Below, one piece after another: positions 8,746 through 16,571 of a stretch of 64,000 nucleotides of DNA. This DNA is from Amycolatopsis mediterranei. Its GTDB lineage: Bacteria; Actinomycetota; Actinomycetes; Mycobacteriales; Pseudonocardiaceae. The notes under the pieces are model-generated. The model was given only the letters and a program-made list of their open reading frames with translations. It made no database searches and was not told where the DNA came from. Position 1 is the first letter of the stretch, and each line of letters begins with the position of its first letter. Where the stretch lies: positions 1,393,945 through 1,457,944 of the forward strand of contig NZ_CP100416.1 of NCBI RefSeq assembly GCF_026017845.1. Direction: 5' to 3'. The translations under genes were made by a program, and so were the position numbers.

Positions 8746-9435
8746 GAGTCCAGCCGGGAGCCGATGTTCGACGGCCCGGCCTTCGCCTCCCGCCGGTCCA
8801 GCCACCGGCCGACGCCGGGCGGCACGTGTGGCGGCACCAGGACGCGGGGGTGCGTTTCGAACGTCGACGTGTCGAGCGGCGACAGTGGCGGCACCGGCCG
8901 CTCGTCGGTGAGCGGCGTGAGGCGGCTCGCGACCTCCTGCTCGATCGCCTCGTCGACCTGGTGCCGGAGGGCCCGGCAGGCGGCGAAGTACGAATCGGCG
9001 ATCTCTTCGTAGGAGTCGCCGCCGATTTCCTGCTTGATGGTCTCGACGCCCGTTTCGACGGCGACTTCCAGGACGGCCACGACGCCGACCGCGGCCACGA
9101 AGACCGCTCCCGCCATCGTGACGAGGACCTGCAGGAGCGCGTTCACGTCGCCGTCGTGCTTCTTCTGGACCGCTTTGACCAGGCCCTCGGCCCGGTTGAG
9201 CCAGTTCTTGCGGGCGTTGTGCATGATCGTGGCGTACGCCAGGAGCACGGCGGCGAGATCCCGGGCGATGTCCCGTTCGCTGTCGACGAGTCCAGCAGGC
9301 TACCGACGTAGGTGCTCTCGTCGGCGGCGGAGCTGACCCGCTGGAAGTGCTCCACCGCCGGGTCCAGGTAGTCGCGGATGCCCTGGCCCATCCGGTCCAG
9401 GTCGGCGGAAACCCGGTGCCGTCGTTCGCAGTCAT
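8742..9435 (-). pseudogene. Frameshifted membrane-anchored protein of unknown function
   Basis: Three consecutive frames on this strand make one plausible protein if two single bases are restored: MTANDGTG (from ATG 9435, GGGGGA upstream), then VSADLDRMGQGIRDYLDPAVEHF..ADESTYVGSLLD, then SERDIARDLAAVLLAYATIMHNARKNW to the stop at 8742. The breaks are near 9413 and 9292. The restored ~230-residue product has an ESX-like helical N-terminus, one hydrophobic segment (LVTMAGAVFVAAVGVVAVLEVAV) and a Pro-rich tail. I do not recognise the family. The open distal part (8742-9248) could still be made from an internal ATG. Either real decay or assembly indels explain it. Confidence 0.6.
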
Positions 9436-9544
9436 GGTCGATTCCCCCACGACATCGACCGTACCGAGGCGGCCGGGAACTTCACCCGCAGAGTTTGCGC
9501 AGCTCAGAGTCGGTGTGAGCAGCAGAATTGCCACTCGAGTGCAC

Positions 9545-9580
9545 AAAAGGCCCCCGTCCGGGATCCGGACGGGGGCCTTT
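9545..9580 (-). terminator. Terminator after the DUF4191 gene
   Basis: A near-perfect hairpin: AAAGGCCCCCGTCCGG (9546-9561), a 3-base loop and CCGGACGGGGGCCTTT (9565-9580). Read on the minus strand it ends in CCTTTT just after the stop at 9593. It could also act on the plus strand. Confidence 0.88.
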
Positions 9581-9592
9581 CTTGCGTGCGGG

Positions 9593-10321
9593 TCAGCGGC
9601 GGCGGATGGTCCGCTGGACGTTGCGCATCTTCGCGCCGGCCGGCATCGGGCCCTTGGGGAGCGCCGCGCCGCGGTTGCCGAGCGCCGCGAGCTTCGCCTC
9701 GAGCGCGTCGACCTGGGCCGGCTTCAAGTTGCGGGGCAGCTTCATCAGGTAGCCCTGGAGCTTCTTCAGCGGGAGCTGGCCGTCTTCGTGGCCGATCGTC
9801 ACGTCGTAGATCGGCGTGTCGCCGATCAGGCGGGAGACGCGCTTCTTCTCCTGGGCGAGCAGGGTCTTCACGCGGTGCGGCGCGCCTTCGGCGACGAGCA
9901 CCACGCCCGGGCCGCCGAGCACGCGGTGCACGGCGTCGAGCTGCGTCGTCGCCGCGACGGTCGGCGTCACCTTCCACTTGCCGCGGAGGTTCTCCAGCGC
10001 CCACGCCGCGGCGCCGGGCTGGCCGTCGGCCTTCGAGTAGACCGTCTTCTGGACGCGCCGGCCGAAGATGATCATGGCGAGCAGGGCGCCGAGCACCAGG
10101 CCGAGCGGCAGCAGCACCCACTGCGCGTGGAAGAAGAACCCGATCCCGAACAAGACGCCCGCGACGACGACGATCGCCCCGGCCATCCACGGGATGAGCC
10201 ACGGGTCTTCCTTGCGCTGCATCTTGAAGGCCTCGAAGAGCTGGCCACGGCGGGCCTTGCTCGCCGCGCGCTTCTCCTTCTTGGCCTGCTTGGCCGCTTC
10301 CTTGTCCTGCTGTCCCGCCAT
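9593..10321 (-). CDS. DUF4191 membrane protein (Rv2219-like)
   Basis: A 242-residue protein with a Lys/Ala/Arg-rich N-terminus (residues 1-27), two adjacent membrane segments ([23 protein letters not shown] and [19 protein letters not shown], ~residues 42-86) and a cytoplasmic C-terminal domain. It matches the DUF4191 family found beside glnA1 in mycobacteria. Function is unknown. ATG 10321 is preceded by TATCCT with 6 bases between, the leaderless pattern. A terminator follows the gene. It is divergent from uvrD2. Confidence 0.88.
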   Translation of the reverse strand: MAGQQDKEAAKQAKKEKRAASKARRGQLFEAFKMQRKEDPWLIPWMAGAIVVVAGVLFGIGFFFHAQWVLLPLGLVLGALLAMIIFGRRVQKTVYSKADGQPGAAAWALENLRGKWKVTPTVAATTQLDAVHRVLGGPGVVLVAEGAPHRVKTLLAQEKKRVSRLIGDTPIYDVTIGHEDGQLPLKKLQGYLMKLPRNLKPAQVDALEAKLAALGNRGAALPKGPMPAGAKMRNVQRTIRRR

Positions 10322-10327
10322 ATGACC

Positions 10328-10333
10328 AGGATA
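10328..10333 (-). promoter_or_regulatory. -10 box of a leaderless promoter
   Basis: On the minus strand TATCCT, 6 bases, then the ATG at 10321 of the DUF4191 gene. Confidence 0.55.
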
Positions 10334-10386
10334 CGGCCGCGTGCCCCTGCCCCGTTTCCCCGTCCCCCTCTGCGAGGATGCCGGAC

Positions 10387-12471
10387 GTGACCGGCGTACT
10401 TTCCACCAAGAGCATCAACCGTCTGCTCGATGGCCTCGACCCCGAGCAGCGCGCCGCCGCCAGTGCCCCGCGGGGGCCGGTCTGCGTGCTCGCCGGCGCC
10501 GGCACGGGCAAGACCCGCACGATCACCCACCGGATCGCCCACCTCGTCCGGTCCGGGCACGTTTCCGCCGGTCAGGTCCTCGCCGTGACGTTCACGACGC
10601 GGGCCGCGGGGGAGATGCGGACGCGGCTGCGGGGCCTCGGCGTCGAAGCTGCGCAGGCCCTGACGTTCCACGCCGCCGCCCGCCGGCAGCTGCGGTACTT
10701 CTGGCCGCGCGTGGTCGGCGACCGGCCGTGGGACCTGCTGGAGAACAAGCTGCGGTACGTCGGCCAGGCCGCGAACCGGGCCAAGCTCGGCACCGAGGTC
10801 GAGATCCTGCGTGACCTGGCGAGCGAGATCGAGTGGGCGAAGGCGTCGCTGATCAGCCCGGACGACTACCCGGCCGTCACCGCGCGCGCCCAGCGGGACA
10901 TCCCGGCGCCGGCGGCGCAGGTCGCCGAGGTGTACCGCACCTACGAAGAACTGAAGAACGCCGCGCAGGTGCTCGACTTCGACGACCTCCTGCTGCACAC
11001 GACCGCGGTGCTCGAGGAGCACGGCGCCGTCGCCGAAGAGTTCCGGGAGCGTTACCGCTGCTTCGTCGTCGACGAGTACCAGGACGTCACGCCGCTGCAG
11101 CAGCGCCTGCTCGACGCGTGGCTCGGCGGCCGCGACGACCTGACCGTCGTCGGCGACGCCAACCAGACCATCTACTCCTTCGGCGGTGCGTCGCCGCGGC
11201 CGCTGCTGGAGTTCACCCGGCGCTACCCGGATGCCACCGTCGTCCGCCTCGAGCGCGACTACCGGTCGACGCCCGAGGTCGTCGCGCTGGCCAACCGGGT
11301 GATCGGCGCGGCGCGGGGACGGCCGGCGGGCTCGCGGCTGAAGCTGATCGGACAGCGGCCGCCGGGGCCGGAGCCGCGCTTCGCCGAGTTCGACGACGAG
11401 GCGGTCGAGGCCGGGGCCGTCGCCCGCCGGGTGCGCGAGCTGCTCGACGGCGGCGTCTCGGCGAGCGAGATCGCGATCCTCTACCGGGTGAACGCCCAGT
11501 CCGAGGCCTACGAGTCGGCGCTGGCCGAGGCCGGCATCCCGTACCTGGTCCGCGGCGGCGAGCGGTTCTTCAACCGGACGGAGGTCCGGCAGGCGATGTC
11601 CGCGCTGCGGATGGCGAGCGGTGACGGCAGCTCCGACCTGGTCACGACGGTGCGTTCGGTGCTCGCCCGGGTCGGCCTGACCGAGTCGCCGCCGGCCGGC
11701 GGCGCGGCGAAGGAACGCTGGGACGCGCTCCTGGCGATCGTCGAACTGGCCGAAGAGCTCGCTTCGACGGTCGCGGACGCGGACCTGCCCCGCTTCTGCG
11801 CCGAGCTCGACCAGCGCGCCGCCGCCCAGCACCCGCCGACGGTCGAGGGCGTGACGCTGGCGTCGCTGCACGCGGCGAAGGGCCTGGAGTGGGACGCGGT
11901 GTTCCTCGTCGGCCTCGCCGAGGGCACGATGCCGATCCTGCACGCCGGCGACGACGAAGCGGCGATCGAGGAGGAGCGGCGGTTGTTCTACGTCGGCGTC
12001 ACCCGGGCCCGCGAGCACCTGTGGCTGTCCTGGGCGCTGGCCCGCACACCGGGCGCGCGGCGCAACCGGCGGCGCAGCCGGTTCCTCTACGGCCTGGTCC
12101 CGGAGGACCACCCGGCCGCCAGGGCCGCGCGGTCCCAGCAAAAGCCGGCGTCGCCGGTCAAGACGCGCTGCCGCGTCTGCGGCGGGCCGCTGCTGGAGAC
12201 CATCGACATCAAGCTGGGCCGCTGCGGGCGATGCCCGTCCACAGTGGATGAGGGCCTGCTGGAGCGGCTGAAGACGTGGCGCGGCGACCGGGCGCGCGAG
12301 CTCAAGGTGCCGACGTTCGTGGTGTTCACGGACGCCACGCTGATGGCCATCGCCGAGCAGCGCCCGGCCGACGAGGCGGCGCTGGTGTCGATCTCCGGCA
12401 TCGGCGCGACGAAGCTCGAACGCTTCGGCGCGGAGATCCTCGGCGTCGTCCGGGCGTCCGCGGAGTCTTGA
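10387..12471 (+). CDS. uvrD2: UvrD2-type ATP-dependent DNA helicase with HRDC domain
   Basis: A superfamily 1A 3'-5' helicase of about 694 residues. Walker A AGAGTGKT is at ~36-43, Walker B is FVVDEYQDV, motif III is [15 protein letters not shown], motif IV is the [12 protein letters not shown] region, and motifs V-VI are [19 protein letters not shown] and [13 protein letters not shown] tetracysteine segment (CRVCGGP..CGRC) and a C-terminal HRDC domain (final ~75 residues) distinguish UvrD2 from UvrD1. The GTG at 10387 is preferred because GAGG lies 9 bases upstream; ATG 10378 directly abuts it. The uvrD2-whiB7 adjacency is conserved in actinobacteria. Confidence 0.93.
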   Translation: MTGVLSTKSINRLLDGLDPEQRAAASAPRGPVCVLAGAGTGKTRTITHRIAHLVRSGHVSAGQVLAVTFTTRAAGEMRTRLRGLGVEAAQALTFHAAARRQLRYFWPRVVGDRPWDLLENKLRYVGQAANRAKLGTEVEILRDLASEIEWAKASLISPDDYPAVTARAQRDIPAPAAQVAEVYRTYEELKNAAQVLDFDDLLLHTTAVLEEHGAVAEEFRERYRCFVVDEYQDVTPLQQRLLDAWLGGRDDLTVVGDANQTIYSFGGASPRPLLEFTRRYPDATVVRLERDYRSTPEVVALANRVIGAARGRPAGSRLKLIGQRPPGPEPRFAEFDDEAVEAGAVARRVRELLDGGVSASEIAILYRVNAQSEAYESALAEAGIPYLVRGGERFFNRTEVRQAMSALRMASGDGSSDLVTTVRSVLARVGLTESPPAGGAAKERWDALLAIVELAEELASTVADADLPRFCAELDQRAAAQHPPTVEGVTLASLHAAKGLEWDAVFLVGLAEGTMPILHAGDDEAAIEEERRLFYVGVTRAREHLWLSWALARTPGARRNRRRSRFLYGLVPEDHPAARAARSQQKPASPVKTRCRVCGGPLLETIDIKLGRCGRCPSTVDEGLLERLKTWRGDRARELKVPTFVVFTDATLMAIAEQRPADEAALVSISGIGATKLERFGAEILGVVRASAES

Positions 12472-12554
12472 CCGCGTCCGAACCATGATCGACGCGGCGA
12501 ACCCGCTGCTCAGCGGCGATCTTCGTATCTTCGAGGATTTTCCCGTTAATTGAG

Positions 12555-12584
12555 TTGCCCCGGTGTGGTGCGGGGCAATAACCT
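12555..12584 (+). promoter_or_regulatory. Likely whiB7 promoter with AT-rich activator element
   Basis: -35 TTGCCC (12555-12560), an 18-base spacer and -10 TAACCT (12579-12584). Immediately upstream is an AT-rich patch (ATTTTCCCGTTAATTGAG, 12537-12554), rare in this GC-rich DNA. WhiB7 is known to act with the sigma factor at promoters with an AT-rich element just upstream of -35, bound by its AT-hook. Autoregulation is inferred. Confidence 0.6.
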
Positions 12585-12675
12585 GCCAGTACCGAGCCCG
12601 AAGGGCTCGACTGGGGATCTACGGAAGGCCGCTCGGCGGCCGTGTGTGCAGAGTACAGAAGGAGGTGCCGGTGAA

Positions 12676-12933
12676 ATGACCATCAACATGACGCTCACGA
12701 ACCCGGGCACCCGTCTGTCCTGCGCCGCGGAAGTTGCGGCTGCTCAGCGCCCGGGCACTGGTGTGTCCGTGAGCGCTCACGAGATCCGTGGCGTGCGGCG
12801 CGTCTCGCGTCGCTGGACCACCGGTGTCGTCGTCTTCGGGACGCAGGGCGTTCTCGCCGCGTACCCGCAGGCTGATCTGCCGACCATCAAGCAGTTCCGT
12901 GTTCCGTTGTCGATACGGGAGCGAAGTTCCTGA
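12676..12933 (+). CDS. Putative whiB7 leader ORF (85 codons)
   Basis: An ORF inside the whiB7 leader, starting at ATG 12676 behind a strong AGAAGGAGG ribosome site and ending 20 bp before the attenuator hairpin. The product is Ser/Thr/Arg-rich with no recognisable domain. WhiB7/WblC genes are known to be preceded by a small upstream ORF whose translation couples ribosome stalling to read-through of a terminator. This one is longer than I would expect of such ORFs. A short hairpin (CCTGAC/GTCAGG, 12929-12943) overlaps its stop. Whether the whole ORF is translated is inference. Confidence 0.5.
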   Translation: MTINMTLTNPGTRLSCAAEVAAAQRPGTGVSVSAHEIRGVRRVSRRWTTGVVVFGTQGVLAAYPQADLPTIKQFRVPLSIRERSS

Positions 12934-12953
12934 CCTAGTCAGGACACGAGGCT

Positions 12954-13004
12954 CACGAAGGCCGCGGAACCGGGAAAACCGGATCCGCGGCCTTCGTGCT
13001 TTTT
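12954..13004 (+). terminator. Attenuator terminator in the whiB7 leader
   Basis: A 15-bp perfect stem, CACGAAGGCCGCGGA (12954-12968) with TCCGCGGCCTTCGTG (12984-12998), enclosing a second hairpin (ACCGGG/CCGGAT) and followed by C and TTTTT. It lies between the leader ORF and whiB7, where an attenuator is expected, and about 80 bases before the gene. Confidence 0.85.
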
Positions 13005-13085
13005 GGCTGCACAACCCAAGAGGAACCAGCGTTGCCCAGCTCCAGCACTCAACCGAAAACCCGTACGACACAAGGAGGAACCACC

Positions 13086-13442
13086 ATGTCTTCGGCCGTC
13101 GCCTACACCTCCGGTGAGGCAATATTCGCCGACCTGCTCGACCCGATCGCCGTCCCCGACGTAGCGCTGCCCTGCCGTTCGGGCGACGCGGACCTGTGGT
13201 TCGCGGAGTCCCCGGCCGAGCTCGAGCGCGCCAAGGCGCAGTGCGCCGACTGCCCGGTCCGCGATGCCTGCCTGGCCGGCGCCCTGGCCCGTCGCGAGCC
13301 GTGGGGCGTCTGGGGCGGCGAGATCTTCGAGCGCGGCGCGGTGATCGCGCGCAAGCGGCCCCGCGGCCGTCCGCGCAAGAACGCAGTCGTCGAGCCCGCA
13401 GCCGCCAAGGCCGGCGGCGATCACCGGAGCGCCGCCGCATGA
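13086..13442 (+). CDS. whiB7: WhiB7 redox-responsive transcriptional activator
   Basis: A 118-residue Wbl protein with four iron-sulfur cluster cysteines (Cys30, 53, 56, 62 in ALPCRSG and CADCPVRDAC), the GVWGGE turn (~74-79) and the C-terminal AT-hook RGRPRK (93-98) that defines WhiB7. It activates intrinsic resistance genes in response to ribosome-targeting antibiotics. AAGGAGG lies 8 bases before the ATG. It sits downstream of uvrD2 and its own long attenuated leader, and its stop overlaps the start of the next small gene (ATGA). Confidence 0.97.
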   Translation: MSSAVAYTSGEAIFADLLDPIAVPDVALPCRSGDADLWFAESPAELERAKAQCADCPVRDACLAGALARREPWGVWGGEIFERGAVIARKRPRGRPRKNAVVEPAAAKAGGDHRSAAA

Positions 13443-13693
13443 GCGCCGGACCGGTCACCACGAGGGATTACGAAGCCCACCCCCGCAGCGAAGAGCTGCA
13501 GCTGACGAAGACCGAGATCGAGGAGATCAGCGAGATGTTGCTTTACGAAGAACTGTCCAGGGCCCGAATACGGGACCTGGAGGAAGGGGTCCGCGCCCAG
13601 CGGGCCCGAAGTGGCGCGCGTGCCGCCCGCCGCTGGACGCGAGTAGCCCGCTGGGCCGCTCGACGGGCGGAGCGGTACCAGGACCAGAGCTGA
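13439..13693 (+). CDS. Small hypothetical protein coupled to whiB7
   Basis: 84 residues. The N-terminal half is acidic (SEELQLTKTEIEEISEMLLYEELSRARIRDLEEG), predicted helical or coiled coil; the C-terminal half is Arg-rich (ARAARRWTRVARWAARRAERY). The ATG overlaps the whiB7 stop as ATGA, so the two are probably co-translated. No family recognised. The charge-split shape suggests a nucleic-acid or protein partner role, which is only a guess. A terminator follows. Confidence 0.7.
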   Translation: MSAGPVTTRDYEAHPRSEELQLTKTEIEEISEMLLYEELSRARIRDLEEGVRAQRARSGARAARRWTRVARWAARRAERYQDQS

Positions 13694-13700
13694 GCGCAGG

Positions 13701-13732
13701 CCCCTGCCGCCCGTCCGCGGGCGGTGGGGGCT
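13701..13732 (+). terminator. Terminator after the whiB7 operon
   Basis: The stem CCCCTGCCGCCCG pairs with CGGGCGGTGGGGG (two G-T wobbles), followed by CTTTCG, just after the stop at 13693. Confidence 0.75.
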
Positions 13733-13785
13733 TTCGCGCTTCGGGCTTTGCTGTGGTCCGGTGAGTGCGGTCGCGCTCGCGGAGC

Positions 13786-14130
13786 GCGGTTGTGCTGTGG
13801 CGGTGCGTGGAACTGGTGCCGTTGGCGCGCGTGGTCGCGCTGTGGGCGCGGTTGCTGGGGGCGGCGCGCGGCGGGGTCGGGCGCCGCTGGATGCGCTCGG
13901 TGGTGCTGCGGACCGCGGTTGTGTCGTGGCGGTGCGCGGTGGAGCAGGTGCGGCTGGTGTGCGCGGTCGCGCTGTGGAGCGTGGTCGCGCGGTGATGCGC
14001 GGTGGGGTCGGGCGCCGCTGGTTGTGCGCGGTGGTGCTGCGGACTGCGGTTGTGTCGTGGTGGTGGGCGGTGGGGCCGATGCCGCGGGGTGTGGGCGGTC
14101 GCGCTGTGGAGCGCGGTTGTGCCGTAGTGG
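13786..14130. repeat. ~66-bp degenerate tandem array in a gene-free stretch
   Basis: The 700-base stretch 13740-14437 holds no convincing gene. It contains at least six degenerate units anchored by GCGGTTGTG-like sequence at 13786, 13848, 13915, ~13981, 14046 and 14113 (spacing 62-67 bp), with shared pieces such as GGGGTCGGGCGCCGCTGG and GGTGGTGCTGCGGAC. All six frames give low-complexity Arg/Ala/Gly/Val or Pro/His/Arg protein, so open frames here are by-products of the repeat. The sequence 14140-14437 is similar low-complexity GC-rich DNA. Confidence 0.7.
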
Positions 14131-14437
14131 GGCTGGCGCCGCCCGGGCGTGCGCGGGTGGATCGTGCCGCTGCAGTGCGCGGCTGCGTGCCGTTGCTACC
14201 ACTGCTGCCGCGCTTGCCCGCGCCGCCGCTGGCGCGGTGGGGTGCCGCTGGCGTTGGCGTGCCGGTGGACGGTCGGGGCTTGTCGCTGAGATGCGGTTGC
14301 TCCTGTGCCGTTGTGCTGATGGCGGCGCTGGCTGCCGTTGCCTGGTGCTTGCTGGGGCGTTCGGGTTCTCGGTGCCTTCTTCGAGTGGCCTCCTTTCGTG
14401 GCGGTCGAGGCTGGGGCCGCTGGTGTTGAATGGGGTG

Positions 14438-15304
14438 ATGTCCGGACACACCCACGGCGACATCGACTGGGCGGCTCGGCTGGCCCAGCTGCGCATGGCC
14501 GACTCTCTCGATGCCGAGGCGCTCGCGCCCGTTGCCCGGCGGCTGGTCGGGTCGGTGGTGGCGCGGCCGACCGTGGTCGACGTCGGGTGCGGGGCCGGGG
14601 GGATGAGTGTGCTGTTCGCGCGCGAACTCGCCCGCCTCGGTGGGGGCACCGTTGTGCTCTTCGATGCCACGCCGACGCTGCTGGTCGAGGCCGAACAGGC
14701 CGTTGCCGGGGTGGCCGGCGAGTCCGTCGAGGTCGTCAGCCTGCTCGGGGACCTCACCGATCCTGCGCTGGCCGTGCCCGCCGCCGACCTTGTGTGGGCC
14801 TCCGGCGTCGTGCACCACGTCGGCGATCAGCAGGCCGCGCTGCGCACGCTTGCCGGGCTGCTGCGGCCGGGCGGGGTGCTGGCCATCTCCGAGGGCGGGC
14901 TCGAGATGCGGTGCCTCCCGTGGGAGCTCGGGGTCGGGCGCCCCGGGCTGGAGCATCGGCTGCTGGCCGCTCGGGCCTCGTGGTTCGAGCGGATGCGGGC
15001 CGGGATTCCGGGCAGCGTCGCCATGCCCTACGGCTGGCCGCGCGCGCTTCGCGAAGCCGGCCTCGAGGACGTCGAGTCGTTCGGTGCGCTCATCGACCAC
15101 CCGATGCCGGACTCGGACCTCCTTCGTGAATACGTGGTGCACCGCGTCGGGTGGTTTGCGGAATCGGCCGGGGAGTGGCTCGACGCCGACGATCGGGCCG
15201 CGGCCGCCACCTTGACCGACCCGCGGAGTCCGGACTTCCTGGGCCACCGGGACGACCTGTACCTCCTCGGCGCCAAGGCGATCCACTGTGGACGGCTGAA
15301 GTGA
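14438..15304 (+). CDS. SAM-dependent class I methyltransferase
   Basis: 288 residues with a Rossmann methyltransferase core. Motif I is VVDVGCGAGGMSVLFA (~residues 47-62), motif II the acidic end of GGTVVLFDATPTLLVEAE, motif IV LVWASGVVHHVGD, and motif V/VI LLRPGGVLAISEGG. The C-terminal third (MRCLPWELG..RAGIPGSVAMPYGWPRALREAGL) is probably the substrate lid. The substrate is unknown. The start is ATG 14438 (GTG 14435 possible). Its stop overlaps the next start (GTGA), so it is translationally coupled to a small zinc-ribbon protein. Confidence 0.88.
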   Translation: MSGHTHGDIDWAARLAQLRMADSLDAEALAPVARRLVGSVVARPTVVDVGCGAGGMSVLFARELARLGGGTVVLFDATPTLLVEAEQAVAGVAGESVEVVSLLGDLTDPALAVPAADLVWASGVVHHVGDQQAALRTLAGLLRPGGVLAISEGGLEMRCLPWELGVGRPGLEHRLLAARASWFERMRAGIPGSVAMPYGWPRALREAGLEDVESFGALIDHPMPDSDLLREYVVHRVGWFAESAGEWLDADDRAAAATLTDPRSPDFLGHRDDLYLLGAKAIHCGRLK

Positions 15305-15486
15305 CCGCGCCGGAACCGGCCGGGTGTAGGCGCTGCGGCCGGACTCGCGCTGCCGACGACGATCCGGCTACGGCGCTCGCCTGGGTGTCCACCCGCGAGC
15401 GGGGAGCGCTGCGGTGGCTGTGCCCGGACTGCGCGCGCCAGCACGTGCGGGACATCGAAGGCAAGCTGCCCGACGAGTACTGGTGA
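15301..15486 (+). CDS. Small zinc-ribbon protein
   Basis: 61 residues with two CxxC knuckles: CRRCGRTRAADDD near the N-terminus and LCPDCARQHVRDIEGKLPDEYW at the C-terminus, a compact zinc ribbon. It starts at GTG 15301, overlapping the methyltransferase stop (GTGA). Very small zinc ribbons of this type are widespread in actinobacteria with no assigned role. The coupling suggests it works with the methyltransferase (inference). Confidence 0.8.
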   Translation: MTAPEPAGCRRCGRTRAADDDPATALAWVSTRERGALRWLCPDCARQHVRDIEGKLPDEYW

Positions 15487-15520
15487 TCACTTCGCCCTCC
15501 CGAGTGGTTGCCGGCGATCA

Positions 15521-16408
15521 TCAGGCCGCGTCTCCGACGAGCGTCTGCGGAACCGCGCGGACCTTGGGGCGAGGCGTGCGCGACGCGTCGCCGAATGCCC
15601 TGGCCAGCTCCTGCGCCACCTCTCGCGGGACCTGGCGCAGCTGCCGGACCGTGCAGCGGACCAGGACGATGCCCGTCGCCGCCAGGGCCAGGTGACTGAA
15701 GCCGCCTCCCGTGCCCGGGGAGCAGCGGTACTGCCAGGCCAGGCCGAACTCGTCCCACCAGGCGTCCGCCTCGCCGATGCGGCGGCCGCGGCGGTCGCAG
15801 ATCGTCTGGTCCCAGCTCGGCGGCGGGAGGGGCACCAGGTCCAGGACGCGGGTGGCCAGGCCGTGCGCCTGGATCGGCCCCTCGTCGAGTTCGCGCAGCA
15901 CCTTGCGCACCACTGCCGTGCCGCGCTGGGGGCCCGCCTCGAGCTCCGCCAGCAGCTCCTGCCGGTCGCACAGGCCCCAGTAGAGCGGCAACGTCAGCAG
16001 GTGCCGGATGCGGGCCGGGTCGGGTGCGGACCGGGCCATGTCCAGCGTCGCCCTCGCCGGCGGGGCGAACGGGAGACCGTCGACCTCGACCGGCTCCGGC
16101 AACCGGGCCGAGCGTGCCAGGCGGATCCCCTCGGGAGCCACCACCCGGCAGTGCTCGGGCACCAGCAGGCGGACCTCGCCCTCCACCGGGCACTTCACGC
16201 CGTGGGCCTGCAGGGCGTCGGCCCCGGTGATCACCACCTCCGGCCCGTAGCGCATCAGCGCGGCGTGCAGCAGGTGCTGCCGCGTCGGGGCGGTGTTGCG
16301 CAGCAGGACGACACCGGGGTGCAGGCGGCGCCACGGCCCTCCCGGGCCACAGAGCCGCCGGGTTCTTCGGTCGGATATCCCCGCCTGGCGTAACTGTTCG
16401 AGGTTCAT
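15521..16408 (-). CDS. AbiEi-like winged-helix protein with a DUF559-like C-terminal region
   Basis: About 295 residues. The N-terminus (QLRQAGISDRRTRRLCGPGGPWRRLHPGVVLLRN) resembles the winged-helix domain of AbiEi-type (type IV) antitoxins, and the C-terminal part (DQTICDRRGRRIGEADAWWDEFGLAWQY) resembles DUF559/Vsr-like nuclease-fold regions often fused to it in actinobacteria. No AbiEii-type nucleotidyltransferase toxin lies beside it, so it is probably an orphan regulator rather than half of a toxin-antitoxin pair. ATG 16408 (GAGG just upstream) is chosen; ATG 16468 is an alternative. The family call is by pattern only. Confidence 0.6.
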   Translation of the reverse strand: MNLEQLRQAGISDRRTRRLCGPGGPWRRLHPGVVLLRNTAPTRQHLLHAALMRYGPEVVITGADALQAHGVKCPVEGEVRLLVPEHCRVVAPEGIRLARSARLPEPVEVDGLPFAPPARATLDMARSAPDPARIRHLLTLPLYWGLCDRQELLAELEAGPQRGTAVVRKVLRELDEGPIQAHGLATRVLDLVPLPPPSWDQTICDRRGRRIGEADAWWDEFGLAWQYRCSPGTGGGFSHLALAATGIVLVRCTVRQLRQVPREVAQELARAFGDASRTPRPKVRAVPQTLVGDAA

Positions 16409-16571
16409 CACCTCGCCGCCGCCGGGATTACGAAGGGCGAGCGGGTTGGCGCATTGAGTAGCAGTCATGTTCCGAGCATGGCGGCTCGGCCAACCGGGTG
16501 GAACCCCCGTCTGCCACAGCTGTGGACAACTCGGCGGAATCCCTCCGTTCGAGGTCCCACCTGTGGACAAC

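Noticed and set aside
12996-13085. Extending whiB7 upstream to the ATG at 12996
   Set aside because: That start lies on the T-tail of the attenuator and has no ribosome site, while ATG 13086 has AAGGAGG at the right distance and the family N-terminus.
13740-14437. Long open frames on both strands in the gene-free stretch after the whiB7 operon
   Set aside because: All give low-complexity Arg/Ala/Gly/Val or Pro/His/Arg protein, reflecting GC-rich repeats, and no frame has a ribosome site and domain-like sequence.
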